Origin: G963663315 sp965231905
GTDB taxonomy: Bacteria > Pseudomonadota > Gammaproteobacteria > Arenicellales > Poriferihabitantaceae
Direction of reading: 5' to 3'
NCBI GenBank assembly: GCA_965231905.1
Contig: CBDDOO010000002.1
Span: 1,364,001-1,428,000 of the forward strand
DNA length: 64,000 bases
Positions 1 through 8,338 of the stretch are shown piece by piece. The first letter of the stretch is position 1; every line of letters begins with the position of its first letter. The position numbers and the translations under genes were made by a program. The notes under the pieces were generated by a model. The model was given only the letters and a program-made list of their open reading frames with translations, made no database searches and was not told the DNA's origin.

Positions 1-634
1 GGATGAAATCGTCGACCAGTTCCCCGGAACCCGCAAACCATTCCAGACAGCAGATTGATCGTTTTATTTCCAGCCCGACCCGGTCGATCTCGCGCATGGC
101 CTGCGCGATTTTCCGATAGCGGCTGCAATAATAATCGGCGATCGACATGGTAAATACCTTGACCGGTTCTCCCCAGAGTTCATCGACGCCTTCTTCTCCG
201 CTGTGGTGCTTGACGTTGCCGCTCAGGGACAGCGCTTCGGATAAACAGCTGGAACACTGACGCATCAGTTCATCGTCCGGGGCGATATGGATGCCGCGTT
301 GTTCCAGGTCCACGATGGCGGTGAATATGTCGGTTGCGCGATTGAACAGGGCTCCGGCCAGCATGGCGGCGTTGACCCGCTTGCGTTGTTGATCGGTTTC
401 CCGCTGCCAGGCCAGTCTGACCTCGTCGAGCTTGTCGCCGGGGGTGTTGATGCCGGGTTCGGTATGGTGGAAGGTTCTGCGGGTCAGGGCATCCAGCAGT
501 TTCTTCTTTTCGGGGAGCGATTCTTCAGGGGGTTCGTAGTAACGAATCCAGTAGTCATCAAAATAAATGTGATCGACGTTGGCAATCCGGCGGATTTGAC
601 CATTTTCAGCGGGGTCCGTTTTGCTCGCAACCAT
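1..634 (-). CDS. Unknown protein, N-terminal 211 residues, cut by the window edge
   Basis: An open frame starts at ATG 634-632 on the minus strand and runs without a stop to base 1, so the C-terminus lies outside the window. The N-terminus reads MVASKTDPAENGQIRRIANV, followed by HIYFDDYWIRYYEPP and a mainly helical, charged, cytoplasmic-looking sequence with no signal peptide or membrane segment. A Cys pair (QCSSC) and a second one (SICC) lie in the second half. I do not recognise the family. It lies 67 bp downstream of sat on the same strand and could be co-transcribed with it. The frame is credible because it stays open for more than 600 bases and shows normal amino acid composition. Function unknown. 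Confidence 0.7.
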   Translation of the reverse strand, partial: MVASKTDPAENGQIRRIANVDHIYFDDYWIRYYEPPEESLPEKKKLLDALTRRTFHHTEPGINTPGDKLDEVRLAWQRETDQQRKRVNAAMLAGALFNRATDIFTAIVDLEQRGIHIAPDDELMRQCSSCLSEALSLSGNVKHHSGEEGVDELWGEPVKVFTMSIADYYCSRYRKIAQAMREIDRVGLEIKRSICCLEWFAGSGELVDDFI

Positions 635-701
635 CTGAAATCGTCCGTTTGTCAAGCGCCTGAAGTCCGGCTGTATTGTATTGTCGCATGGGGGTGGATG
701 G

Positions 702-1913
702 TTATTGGCTGGTGGGAGTTGACTGGTTTGACCGGTAGTAATCCATCAGTATTCCGGCGACTTCCGGCCTCGAAAACTCGGGCGGGGGGGCGATGCCTTC
801 GGACAGCATTTCCCGCACCCGGGTTCCCGACAGAATCACGAAATCCGAGAGTGTATGATCCGGCGCTTCCCGCATCATCACCACCCTGTTCATCTTTTTC
901 GAGTATGCGGTATGGTCTGCATTGAATATCTCAATCTCCAGCGCTCCCTGCGGGACTTCGTTCTCGAAAATGGTCTGGGCGTCAAAAGCGCCGTAATAAT
1001 CGCCGACGCCGGCATGGTCGCGGCCTATGATGAAATGAGTGGCGCCCATGTTTTGACGGAAGATGGCATGCAGTACCGCTTCCCTCGGCCCGGCGTAGAG
1101 CATGTCGAAGCCGTACCCGGCCACCATCATTGTATTCGCCGGGAAGTAGTTTTCAACCATGATCCTGATCGCGGCGTCCCGGACATCGGCGGGAATGTCG
1201 CCGGGCTTGAGTTTGCCCAGCAGCATGTGAATGACGCAGCCGTCCGCTCCCACTCTTTGCATGGCGATCCGACACAATTCCTCATGCGCGCGGTGCATCG
1301 GATTGCGGGTCTGGAATGCGACCACTTTATGCCAGCCATTGGCTTCAATCCGCTCCCGAATTTGGTATGCGGTGCGGAATGTCTGTGAAAACCCGGTCTT
1401 GAAATAACTGAAATTGAGGACCTGTATCGGCCCGGTCAACAAGGTTCTGCCCTGGGCAAGAAATTCGGCGACTCCGGGGTGCGCCCGCTCCCGGGTGCGG
1501 TAAACCCGGTCGCAGATTTCCATCATGTCGTCTTCCGGCATGGATTCGAGGTTGTTGACCCGCATGATCGCCAGGGCCGGGTGACCGTCCACATTGGGGT
1601 CCCGCAACGCGATAGTCTGCCCGACCTTGACCCGCCTGGCCTGTTCCTGTTCAACCAGACAAACCACCGGAGTTGGCCAGAACAATCCGTCCGTGGTTCG
1701 CATACGCCTGGCGACGCTCATGCTGTCCGCCCTGTTCATGAATCCGGTCAGCGGCGTGAAATAGCCCGCTCCCAGCATAACGGCGTTGGCGGCTCCCGCG
1801 GAACTCAGCAATACGCTGTCGAGCGCGCCGCAACGGGCTTCAATATCCTGTCTTTCCCCGGCGTTATCGACATAAAGCGGGCGTAGCTCATCTGCAGCGT
1901 GGGGTCTGATCAT
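702..1913 (-). CDS. sat: Sulfate adenylyltransferase (ATP sulfurylase), dissimilatory-type Sat
   Basis: Interconverts ATP + sulfate and APS + pyrophosphate. The 403-residue protein is the single-chain homo-oligomeric type. It carries the active-site motif QTRNPMHRAH at residues 201-210 and the second nucleotide-binding motif GRDH at 297-300 followed by AGVGDYYG. There is no fused APS kinase domain. The start is ATG 1913-1911. This type serves either assimilation or, run in reverse, the last step of sulfur oxidation. No aprAB or cysC gene is visible beside it, so the direction cannot be decided here. Neighbours are an unknown protein downstream and DAHP synthase 42 bp upstream on the same strand. 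Confidence 0.95.
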   Translation of the reverse strand: MIRPHAADELRPLYVDNAGERQDIEARCGALDSVLLSSAGAANAVMLGAGYFTPLTGFMNRADSMSVARRMRTTDGLFWPTPVVCLVEQEQARRVKVGQTIALRDPNVDGHPALAIMRVNNLESMPEDDMMEICDRVYRTRERAHPGVAEFLAQGRTLLTGPIQVLNFSYFKTGFSQTFRTAYQIRERIEANGWHKVVAFQTRNPMHRAHEELCRIAMQRVGADGCVIHMLLGKLKPGDIPADVRDAAIRIMVENYFPANTMMVAGYGFDMLYAGPREAVLHAIFRQNMGATHFIIGRDHAGVGDYYGAFDAQTIFENEVPQGALEIEIFNADHTAYSKKMNRVVMMREAPDHTLSDFVILSGTRVREMLSEGIAPPPEFSRPEVAGILMDYYRSNQSTPTSQ

Positions 1914-1955
1914 ATTGAATCCTGGTTAAATCCTGAGTCCGGGCGTTGGTCTCCT

Positions 1956-3035
1956 TCAGATGTCGCGGCGCTGTTGAACGGCGCTGGCGAGCGCGGCGAT
2001 CATCTCTTTTGTCGTGTCCATGTCGGTGCAGGCGTCGGTGATACTCTGACCATAAGTCTTCGCCTGCCCGTCAACCACTTCCTGGCGGCCCGCCACCAGG
2101 TTGCTTTCAATCATGACGCCCGTAATTCTCGGGTCTCCGGACGCGATTTGTCCCGCTACGTCGGTACAGACTCTTGCCTGGTTTTCATGCGCCTTGTTGC
2201 TGTTGGCATGGCTGAAATCAATCATTACCTGGGGTCTCAAGCCGGCTGCGGCCAGTTTGTCGCACGCCTCGTTTACGCTTTGCCGGTCGTAGTTCGGTGA
2301 TTTGCCTCCGCGCAAAATGACATGGCAGTCCGGGTTGCCGGTGGTGCTGAAAATGGCAGACTGCCCCGATTTGGTCAGGGACAGGAAATGATGGGGTCTG
2401 GCGGCCGCCCGCAATCCGTCCACCGCGATGTCCAGATTGCCATTGGTTCCGTTTTTGAATCCGACCGGGCAGGACAGGCCTGAACTCAGCTCCCTGTGCA
2501 CCTGGCTTTCCGTGGTTCTTGCCCCGATCGCTCCCCACGAAATCAGGTCGGCGACATACTGCGGAGTGATGATGTCGAGGTACTCGGTCCCCGCCGGAAC
2601 TCCCAGATCATTCAGGTCAATCAACAACTTCCGGGCGGTTCTCAATCCCTTGTTGATGTCGAAGGTATTATTCAGATCCGGGTCGTTAATGAGTCCTTTC
2701 CAGCCTACCGTGGTTCGGGGCTTTTCAAAATAAACCCGCATCACGATGACCAGGTCCTCCTGGTATTTTTCTCTCAGGGGCAGTAACTGTCCGGCGTAGT
2801 CGAGCGCCGCAACCGGGTCATGGATCGAGCAGGGTCCGGTAATGACCAGCAGCCGGTCATCGTCTCCCACCAGTATATTGTGGATTGCCTCCCGGGTGGT
2901 CAGTGTCGTCGTGATCGAACGACTGGTTACCGGCAATTCGGCATTGATTTTCGCCGGATTGATTACCGTTTTGATGTTGGCAATTCGCAGGTCGTCTGTT
3001 TTGATTGCCAGAGTTTCTGTTTCAATAAAGGTCAC
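1956..3035 (-). CDS. aroG: 3-deoxy-7-phosphoheptulonate (DAHP) synthase, class I
   Basis: Condenses phosphoenolpyruvate and erythrose 4-phosphate, the first step of the shikimate pathway. The 359 residues cover the whole class I (AroF/G/H) enzyme. Visible are GPCSIHDP (residues 67-74, with metal-ligand Cys69), the KPRTTVGWKG substrate loop, GARTTESQVHRE, GGKSPNYD, and DFSHANSNK near the C-terminus. The start is GTG 3035-3033; GGAA lies upstream, and a promoter (TTAACA-N17-TACAAT) is found at 3069-3097. Which feedback isoform (Phe, Tyr or Trp) it is cannot be read by eye, so the symbol is generic. Confidence 0.93.
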   Translation of the reverse strand: MTFIETETLAIKTDDLRIANIKTVINPAKINAELPVTSRSITTTLTTREAIHNILVGDDDRLLVITGPCSIHDPVAALDYAGQLLPLREKYQEDLVIVMRVYFEKPRTTVGWKGLINDPDLNNTFDINKGLRTARKLLIDLNDLGVPAGTEYLDIITPQYVADLISWGAIGARTTESQVHRELSSGLSCPVGFKNGTNGNLDIAVDGLRAAARPHHFLSLTKSGQSAIFSTTGNPDCHVILRGGKSPNYDRQSVNEACDKLAAAGLRPQVMIDFSHANSNKAHENQARVCTDVAGQIASGDPRITGVMIESNLVAGRQEVVDGQAKTYGQSITDACTDMDTTKEMIAALASAVQQRRDI

Positions 3036-3068
3036 GCGCAGGTTCCGTGGTCAAAAAGATAAGGACGA

Positions 3069-3097
3069 ATTGTACTTTTATCACCATCAACTGTTAA
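3069..3097 (-). promoter_or_regulatory. Probable sigma70 promoter of the DAHP synthase gene
   Basis: On the minus strand TTAACA (3097-3092) is followed by exactly 17 bases and then TACAAT (3074-3069), 34 bases before the GTG start. Both hexamers are close to the consensus. The prediction is by eye only. Confidence 0.6.
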
Positions 3098-3127
3098 GTA
3101 ATTATTGCAATAAAATATCCATATAAC

Positions 3128-3146
3128 TGATAATCAGCGATTATCA
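3128..3146. promoter_or_regulatory. Operator-like inverted repeat upstream of the MttB-family gene
   Basis: TGATAATC and GATTATCA form a perfect 8-bp inverted repeat with a 3-base spacer, 31 bases before the start of the methyltransferase gene and between two divergent genes. It looks like a binding site for a dimeric regulator, or part of the promoter. No regulator gene is adjacent. Confidence 0.45.
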
Positions 3147-3177
3147 CAACCAAATCCTTGTATGGCGGAGCGCTTTT

Positions 3178-4770
3178 ATGGGTCGAAGAGCAGGTGGCAG
3201 AGAGGCCAGGAAAGCATTACGGGCCGCGCCTCTGGCAGAGGAAAACAAGCCGGTCAGGCCGGGCCAGTCCGGTGGGCGGTTCAGGCCGCTGACCGGGGAT
3301 CAGTTGAATCGGGTGCGCGAGTCGATGCTGGATCTGCTGGAGAACGTCGGGTTTTCCAGGGCGATTCCTTCCTGCATCGAAGCGGTCACCGGCGCCGGGG
3401 GGATTCATACCGATGACGGACGGCTGTTGTTTCCGCGGCATTTGATCGAATGGACCCTGGAGAACTGCGCAAGGGATATCGTACTGCATGGGCAGTCCCC
3501 TGAACATGATCTGCTCTTGAGTGGCAACCGGGTCTATTTCGGAACGGCGGGCGCGGCGGTTCATGTCGCCGATGAGTGGAAGCATCATGACCAGTATCCC
3601 GGCGCCGGGTCTTACCGGGAATCCACCGTGCAGGATCTGTATGACGCCGCCCGCCTGATTGATCATCATGAGCATATTCACTTCTTCCAGCGCTGTATGG
3701 TCGCCCGGGATATTGAAGAGCCCGCCGCCATGGATCTCAATACCACTTATGCGGCGGTATCCGGGACGACCAAGCATTGCGGGGTCAGCTATGTCGAGCC
3801 TGAGCATGCGGTCGAGGGTTTGAAGATGCTGTTTGAAATCGCGGGCGGGGAGGACCGATGGCGGGCCCGGCCGTTCGCCAGTCTGTCCTGTTGTTTCGTC
3901 GTTCCGCCACTGAGATTCGCGGCGGACGCCTGCCGGGTCATGGAGGTTTGCATCAAGGGGGGAATGCCGATCCTGCTTCTGGCGGCGGGTCAGGCCGGGG
4001 CGACCAGTCCCGCGTCTCTGGCCGGCGCCGTGGTTCAGGAATGCGCTGAGTCACTGGGGGCGTTGTGCTATGTCAACCTGATCAGGAAAGGCCATCCCGC
4101 GATCTTTGGCCCCTGGCCATTCGTCTCTGATTTACGCACCGGGGCGATGAGCGGCGGCAGTGGGGAACAGGCGGTGTTGATGGCGGCCTGCGGTCAGGTG
4201 GGTCGTTATCTCGATTTGCCGACCGGTGTCGCGGCCGGTATGGCCGACTCGAAAATACCGGACGCGCAATCGGGTTATGAGAAGGCTTATACCCTGTCCC
4301 TGGCCGGTCACAGTGGTACTAATCTGGTCTATGAATCAGTCGGTATGCAGGGCAGCCTGCTGGGCTTCAGTTTTGCCGGCGCAACCATTGATAACGATAT
4401 GCTGGGCGCGATCAACCGCAGTGTTCGGGGGATTGAGGTCGATGAGGACAACCTGGCGCTGGAGACGATTGCCGATGTCTGCCTCAACGGTCCCGAGCAT
4501 TTCCTCGGTCATCAGGCGACCTTGTCCAGGATGGAAAGCGATTATGTGTATCCCGATGTCGGGGACCGCCTGACTCCGGCTGAGTGGAAGGAATATGGTT
4601 CCAGGTCCGTGGATCAGGTGGCGGAGGAAAAAACCCGGGAAATCCTGGATACGCATTTCCCTTCGCACATATCCGATGAACTGGATGCCCGGTTGCGGCG
4701 GGGGTTTGATATTCGGTTGCCACGTGAACAGATGAAACGAAGAATCAATGGTCGGGAGGATGACGGATGA
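3178..4770 (+). CDS. Trimethylamine methyltransferase (MttB) family protein, non-pyrrolysine
   Basis: A 530-residue member of the MttB superfamily, which transfers methyl groups from methylated amines or quaternary amines to a corrinoid protein. The N-terminus MGRRAGGREARKALRAAPLA followed by RPGQSGGRFRPLT is typical of the long proteobacterial MttB homologues. The frame is continuous with no in-frame amber codon, so it is not the pyrrolysine-dependent trimethylamine enzyme; glycine betaine or a related quaternary amine is a more likely substrate. The start ATG 3178 is preceded by GGAG (3166-3169). No corrinoid protein (MtbC type) lies next to it. The next gene downstream is a DMGDH-like flavoprotein, suggesting a shared demethylation role. 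Confidence 0.85.
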   Translation: MGRRAGGREARKALRAAPLAEENKPVRPGQSGGRFRPLTGDQLNRVRESMLDLLENVGFSRAIPSCIEAVTGAGGIHTDDGRLLFPRHLIEWTLENCARDIVLHGQSPEHDLLLSGNRVYFGTAGAAVHVADEWKHHDQYPGAGSYRESTVQDLYDAARLIDHHEHIHFFQRCMVARDIEEPAAMDLNTTYAAVSGTTKHCGVSYVEPEHAVEGLKMLFEIAGGEDRWRARPFASLSCCFVVPPLRFAADACRVMEVCIKGGMPILLLAAGQAGATSPASLAGAVVQECAESLGALCYVNLIRKGHPAIFGPWPFVSDLRTGAMSGGSGEQAVLMAACGQVGRYLDLPTGVAAGMADSKIPDAQSGYEKAYTLSLAGHSGTNLVYESVGMQGSLLGFSFAGATIDNDMLGAINRSVRGIEVDEDNLALETIADVCLNGPEHFLGHQATLSRMESDYVYPDVGDRLTPAEWKEYGSRSVDQVAEEKTREILDTHFPSHISDELDARLRRGFDIRLPREQMKRRINGREDDG

Positions 4771-4780
4771 CTGACGGTTC

Positions 4781-4806
4781 GCGGGCGGGCACAGTGGCCC
4801 GCCCCT
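4781..4806. repeat. Dispersed GC-rich hairpin repeat (copy 1)
   Basis: GGGCGGGC and GCCCGCCC arms around a short loop, followed by CTACGAT. It belongs to a family of imperfect palindromes seen in at least twelve other intergenic places in this window. It starts 11 bases after the stop of the MttB-family gene and could also act as an RNA stem-loop. Confidence 0.75.
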
Positions 4807-4830
4807 ACGATGGTGGTCAGGACGGGGATT

Positions 4831-4902
4831 ACTCCCCCCTTGAGGGGGAGTCGGCGATACAAGGGCGTAGCCCGCCGGTGAGCCGGTGGGGGGACATAAA
4901 CG
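4831..4902. repeat. Second hairpin repeat type, ACTCCCCC...GGGGGAGT
   Basis: ACTCCCCC and GGGGGAGT (4831-4851) form a strong stem, followed by a GC-rich tail with GTAGCCCGCCGGTGAGCCGG (to about 4894). It fills most of the gap between the MttB-family gene and the flavoprotein gene. The composition differs from coding DNA and resembles a REP-like element. No promoter is obvious here. Confidence 0.55.
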
Positions 4903-4917
4903 ACGGGGAACGCCAGT

Positions 4918-7359
4918 ATGAATGAGAAATCCTTGCCGGGGCAGGCCCGGGTCGTTATTGTCGGTGGCGGTGTGATGGGGGCGGGTCTGGCCTTTCATCT
5001 GGGGCGGGAAGGCTGGACCGATACGCTGCTTGTCGAGAAGGGTGAATTGACCTCCGGCTCAACCTGGCATGCCGCCGGGCAGTGCCCGAGCTTTATCGCC
5101 GATTACAATATGGCGAAAATTCATGATTATGGAGTCCGGCTCTATCCCCGGCTGGAAGCGCTGACCGGCCAGTATGTCAGCTGGCATGGCTGCGGCGGCA
5201 TTCGCTTTGCCTATAATCACGCGGAGGTCGAGTGGTTCCACCGCGTTGCCGGAGTGGGCAGGATGATCGGTTTTGATTGCGAGATTATTGATCCGGCCAA
5301 GATCCGGTCGTTGATTCCTTATGCCAATATCGAAGGGGTGCTGGCCGGAGTATGGACACTGACAGACGGTCATGTCGATCCGGCCGGAGTCTGCAACGCC
5401 ATGGCGAAAGGAGCCCGCCAGACGGGAGTCAACATTGTCACGGGCAACCGGGTGACCGACATCCGGCAGCGAAAATCAGGGGATTGGGAGGTGGTTACCG
5501 AACAGGGCAACGTGATTGCCGAGCACGTGGTCAATGCCGCGGGATGTTACGCCAGGCAAGTGGCCCGGATGGCGGGTACTGATGTGCCGTTGATCAATAT
5601 GAAACATACTTACCTTGTGACCGACACGGTGCAGGAATTTCTGGACCGGGAGGATGAAATGCCGGTAATCCGGGACCCCTGGCCGTCATCCTATTATCGG
5701 CAGGAGCAAAAATCAGGATTGATCGGCATCTATGAGACACAGAACTCACAAGCCTGCTGGACTCATCGGGGCGGGTGGCCGGAATGGGATTCAGAAAATG
5801 AGCTGTTTGACCCTGATCTGGACAACATCATGCCCTACATCGAGCGGGTGATGGAACGGATGCCGATGTGGGGTGAACTGGGCATCAAGCGGGTTGTGTG
5901 CGGCGCGATACCCCATACCCCGGACAGCAATCCCTTTCTGGGGCCGGCTGCCGGGCTGAGAAATTTCTGGCACTGCAACGGGGCGTCTATCGGCATTGCC
6001 GCCGGGGCGGGTTCGGGAAAATATCTCGCCCAATGGATGGTGCATGGCGACGCGGAAATCAACATGGCGGGAGTGGACCCGAGGCGGTTCGGTGATTATG
6101 CTCCCGGTGATTACACGACGGCCAAATCCCGTGAGGATTACGAGCATATGTATAAACTGCATCTGCCCGGCGAAGAACGTCCGGCGGGACGGAAAACCAG
6201 GATTACGCCATTATATGACCGGCTGGAATCGTCCGGGGCTGTTTTTACCGAGGTCAGTGGCTGGGAACGCGCCAAGTGGTTTTCGCTGGACGGACGGCAG
6301 GAAGGGGTCGGTTTCCGGCATAACAATACCTTCGAGGTCGTGGCCGCCGAGTGCCGGGCGGTACGCGAGCGGGTCGGGATCATGGATCTGTCCACCTTCG
6401 CCAAGTATGAGGTGACCGGCCGGCATGCGGAACAGTTGTTGAACCGCGTCAGCGCCAATCGGATGCCGGGACGGACCGGCGGTATTGTGCTGACCCACTA
6501 TCTGTCTCCTTACGGCCGGTTGAACGGCGAGTCGACCGTTACCCGCCTGTCCGATGATCATTATTATGTGCTTTCCGGCGCCGCTTCACAAGAGCGTGAC
6601 CTGGATATCCTGACTCAGGGAATCCGGCCGGACGAGGAGGTTACGGTTACCGATATCAGCGATGATCGGGGGGCGCTGGTGGTGGCCGGTCCGTGTTCGC
6701 GCGATACCCTGTCCGGGTTGACCGGAGCGGACCTGTCCAACCAGTCCTTCAAATGGCTGACCGCGAGGGAAATCGAGATCGCGGGTCGGTCGGCGCTGGC
6801 CATGCGGGTGAATTATGTCGGCGAACTGGGCTGGGAACTGCATTGTCGAATGGCGGACATGCCGGTGATTTATGATGCCGTGTGGCAGGCCGGGCAGGGT
6901 TATGGTATCGCCAATTTTGGCGGCTATGCGCTGAACTCGCTCAGAATGGAAAAGGCCTACAAGGGCTGGGGCGCGGAGTTGACCCATGAAATCAGCATGG
7001 TGGAAGCCGATGTGATGCGCTTTTTCCGGGCTGACAAGGGGGATTTCGTCGGTCGGCAGGCAACTCTCGATATCGACCCGGATAACATCGCGCTGAAGCT
7101 GGTGTATCTGGACGTATCCGGCGGGGATAACGATATTGCGGGCGGGGAGGCGGTACTCGCGAACGACGAGGTCATTGGCGTCACGACTTCGGGCGGCTAC
7201 GGGCATACCACCGGCCGCAGCCTGGGGTTCGCATACGTCGGGTTATCCCATGCCCAACCGGGTTCACAGTTCGATGTACTGCTGATTGGTGAAACCAGGA
7301 AAGCCACCGTGCTCGGCGAAGCGGTCTGGGACCCGGCCAATGAGCGGCCCCGCTCCTGA
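4918..7359 (+). CDS. FAD-dependent dimethylglycine/sarcosine dehydrogenase-like protein with folate-binding domain
   Basis: An 813-residue oxidative N-demethylase. The N-terminal DAO domain begins with a Rossmann motif (VVIVGGGVMGAGL, about residues 11-23) and contains SGSTWHAAGQ; the His in this motif is the covalent FAD site in dimethylglycine dehydrogenases. A central FAO_M region and a C-terminal aminomethyltransferase (GCV_T) part follow (YVGELGWELH, KAYKGWGAELTHE), which would load the released C1 unit on tetrahydrofolate. The start is ATG 4918. A paralogue of similar length is encoded at 15013-17526. Location beside an MttB-family gene suggests demethylation of N-methyl compounds; the exact substrate is not readable. 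Confidence 0.88.
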   Translation: MNEKSLPGQARVVIVGGGVMGAGLAFHLGREGWTDTLLVEKGELTSGSTWHAAGQCPSFIADYNMAKIHDYGVRLYPRLEALTGQYVSWHGCGGIRFAYNHAEVEWFHRVAGVGRMIGFDCEIIDPAKIRSLIPYANIEGVLAGVWTLTDGHVDPAGVCNAMAKGARQTGVNIVTGNRVTDIRQRKSGDWEVVTEQGNVIAEHVVNAAGCYARQVARMAGTDVPLINMKHTYLVTDTVQEFLDREDEMPVIRDPWPSSYYRQEQKSGLIGIYETQNSQACWTHRGGWPEWDSENELFDPDLDNIMPYIERVMERMPMWGELGIKRVVCGAIPHTPDSNPFLGPAAGLRNFWHCNGASIGIAAGAGSGKYLAQWMVHGDAEINMAGVDPRRFGDYAPGDYTTAKSREDYEHMYKLHLPGEERPAGRKTRITPLYDRLESSGAVFTEVSGWERAKWFSLDGRQEGVGFRHNNTFEVVAAECRAVRERVGIMDLSTFAKYEVTGRHAEQLLNRVSANRMPGRTGGIVLTHYLSPYGRLNGESTVTRLSDDHYYVLSGAASQERDLDILTQGIRPDEEVTVTDISDDRGALVVAGPCSRDTLSGLTGADLSNQSFKWLTAREIEIAGRSALAMRVNYVGELGWELHCRMADMPVIYDAVWQAGQGYGIANFGGYALNSLRMEKAYKGWGAELTHEISMVEADVMRFFRADKGDFVGRQATLDIDPDNIALKLVYLDVSGGDNDIAGGEAVLANDEVIGVTTSGGYGHTTGRSLGFAYVGLSHAQPGSQFDVLLIGETRKATVLGEAVWDPANERPRS

Positions 7360-7432
7360 TCTTACGGGTTTATCCGTTTCGTTCATGAACGGTTCATCCA
7401 CCTGGTTTAGTATAGGAGCTTGAATCTCATCG

Positions 7433-7460
7433 CAGGGGCGGGTCTTTAGTGCCCGCCCAC
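7433..7460. repeat. Dispersed GC-rich hairpin repeat (copy 2)
   Basis: GGGGCGGGTC...GTGCCCGCCC palindrome, the same family as at 4781, lying 21 bases upstream of the glycine-zipper gene and inside its probable 5' leader. Confidence 0.7.
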
Positions 7461-7481
7461 CAGAATCATGAGGAATTGAAA

Positions 7482-8006
7482 ATGAAGATCAAGAAAAGAT
7501 TACCGGCGTATCTGCTGGCGGGTGTAGTCGCCGCGGTTTCAACCGGGTCCAGCGCTAATGAGCCGGGTCATGCCATTGAGGTTCCGGTGGTCAGTTCCAG
7601 CCCGGTATATCAGGTCGTCCGGATCAATACACCCCAGGAGGAATGCTGGCAGGAGGCGGTTACCGTTCCCACGAAATCAAACTCCAATACACCGGAAATT
7701 CTGGGGGCGATTGTCGGCGCCGGGGTTGGCCGATTGTTCGGAGACGGGCGCGGTCAGGACGCGGCGACGGTGGCCGGAGCGATTCTCGGTGGTTCGATCG
7801 GTTCGGACCTTGAGAATAAAAATGCTTCCGGCAACCAGGTCCAGTACCAGCAACGATGCCGGGTGGTGGATCAATATCGGGACGAAGAACGCTTGCAGGG
7901 GTACGATGTGACTTTCAAACTGAATGACCGGTTGTATACTACACGAACCAGAAACGACCCCGGCAGTTCGATCAAGGTCAATTTCACGGTTTCACCGGCT
8001 AACTGA
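7482..8006 (+). CDS. Glycine-zipper (2TM) envelope protein, SlyB/17-kDa antigen-like
   Basis: A 174-residue exported protein. ATG 7482 is chosen because GAGG lies 8 bases upstream and the product then starts with a signal peptide (MKIKKRLPAYLLAGVVAAVS, then TGSSANEPGH). An in-frame GTG at 7449 falls in the hairpin repeat and is less likely. The middle contains a glycine-zipper membrane hairpin (EILGAIVGAGVGRLFGDG and AATVAGAILGGSIGSDLE), typical of outer-membrane or periplasmic proteins of the SlyB/OmpA-like glycine-zipper group. There is no lipobox. It is followed by a PepSY-like protein and a PhoPQ-type system, so it may be an envelope-stress or Mg-responsive partner; this is inference. Confidence 0.75.
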   Translation: MKIKKRLPAYLLAGVVAAVSTGSSANEPGHAIEVPVVSSSPVYQVVRINTPQEECWQEAVTVPTKSNSNTPEILGAIVGAGVGRLFGDGRGQDAATVAGAILGGSIGSDLENKNASGNQVQYQQRCRVVDQYRDEERLQGYDVTFKLNDRLYTTRTRNDPGSSIKVNFTVSPAN

Positions 8007-8035
8007 CCCGGATATGTCCAGGAGCCTGACCCTAC

Positions 8036-8338
8036 TTGAAATACTCTTTCTACATTCCCGGCCTGATTTTATTGCTGGCGGGGCAGGTTCATGGCAATGA
8101 GCCGGTGGCGAATGACAGCAATGCCGCTATCGGCAACCCGTCCGCGATTCCGGTCAGTTTTAATGAGGTGGTGGAGCGCATCCGCATCCGGCATAAAAGC
8201 TGGCAAATCCTGGATGCCCGCTCCAGGTACAAGGAATCAGGCCTGCGTTACCGATTCAAGCTGATCAACAGCAGTGGCCAGGTGCGGATTATCCTGATTG
8301 ATCCGAGGAACCCCAACCTCGAACACCTGGAACAATGA
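8036..8338 (+). CDS. Small exported PepSY-like protein
   Basis: A 100-residue protein with an N-terminal signal peptide (MKYSFYIPGLILLLAGQVHG) and a C-terminal part resembling a PepSY fold: a helix (VVERIRIRHKSW) followed by strands (QILDARSRY, YRFKLINSSGQVRIILID). The start is TTG 8036 with GGAG 11 bases upstream. Its stop overlaps the ATG of the response regulator gene (ATGA). PepSY proteins often sit with PhoPQ-like systems and may modulate the sensor in the periplasm. The assignment is by sequence feel only. Confidence 0.6.
   Translation: MKYSFYIPGLILLLAGQVHGNEPVANDSNAAIGNPSAIPVSFNEVVERIRIRHKSWQILDARSRYKESGLRYRFKLINSSGQVRIILIDPRNPNLEHLEQ

Noticed and set aside
3178..4770. Pyrrolysine-dependent trimethylamine methyltransferase
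   Set aside because: There is no in-frame amber codon in the gene and no pyl gene in the window.
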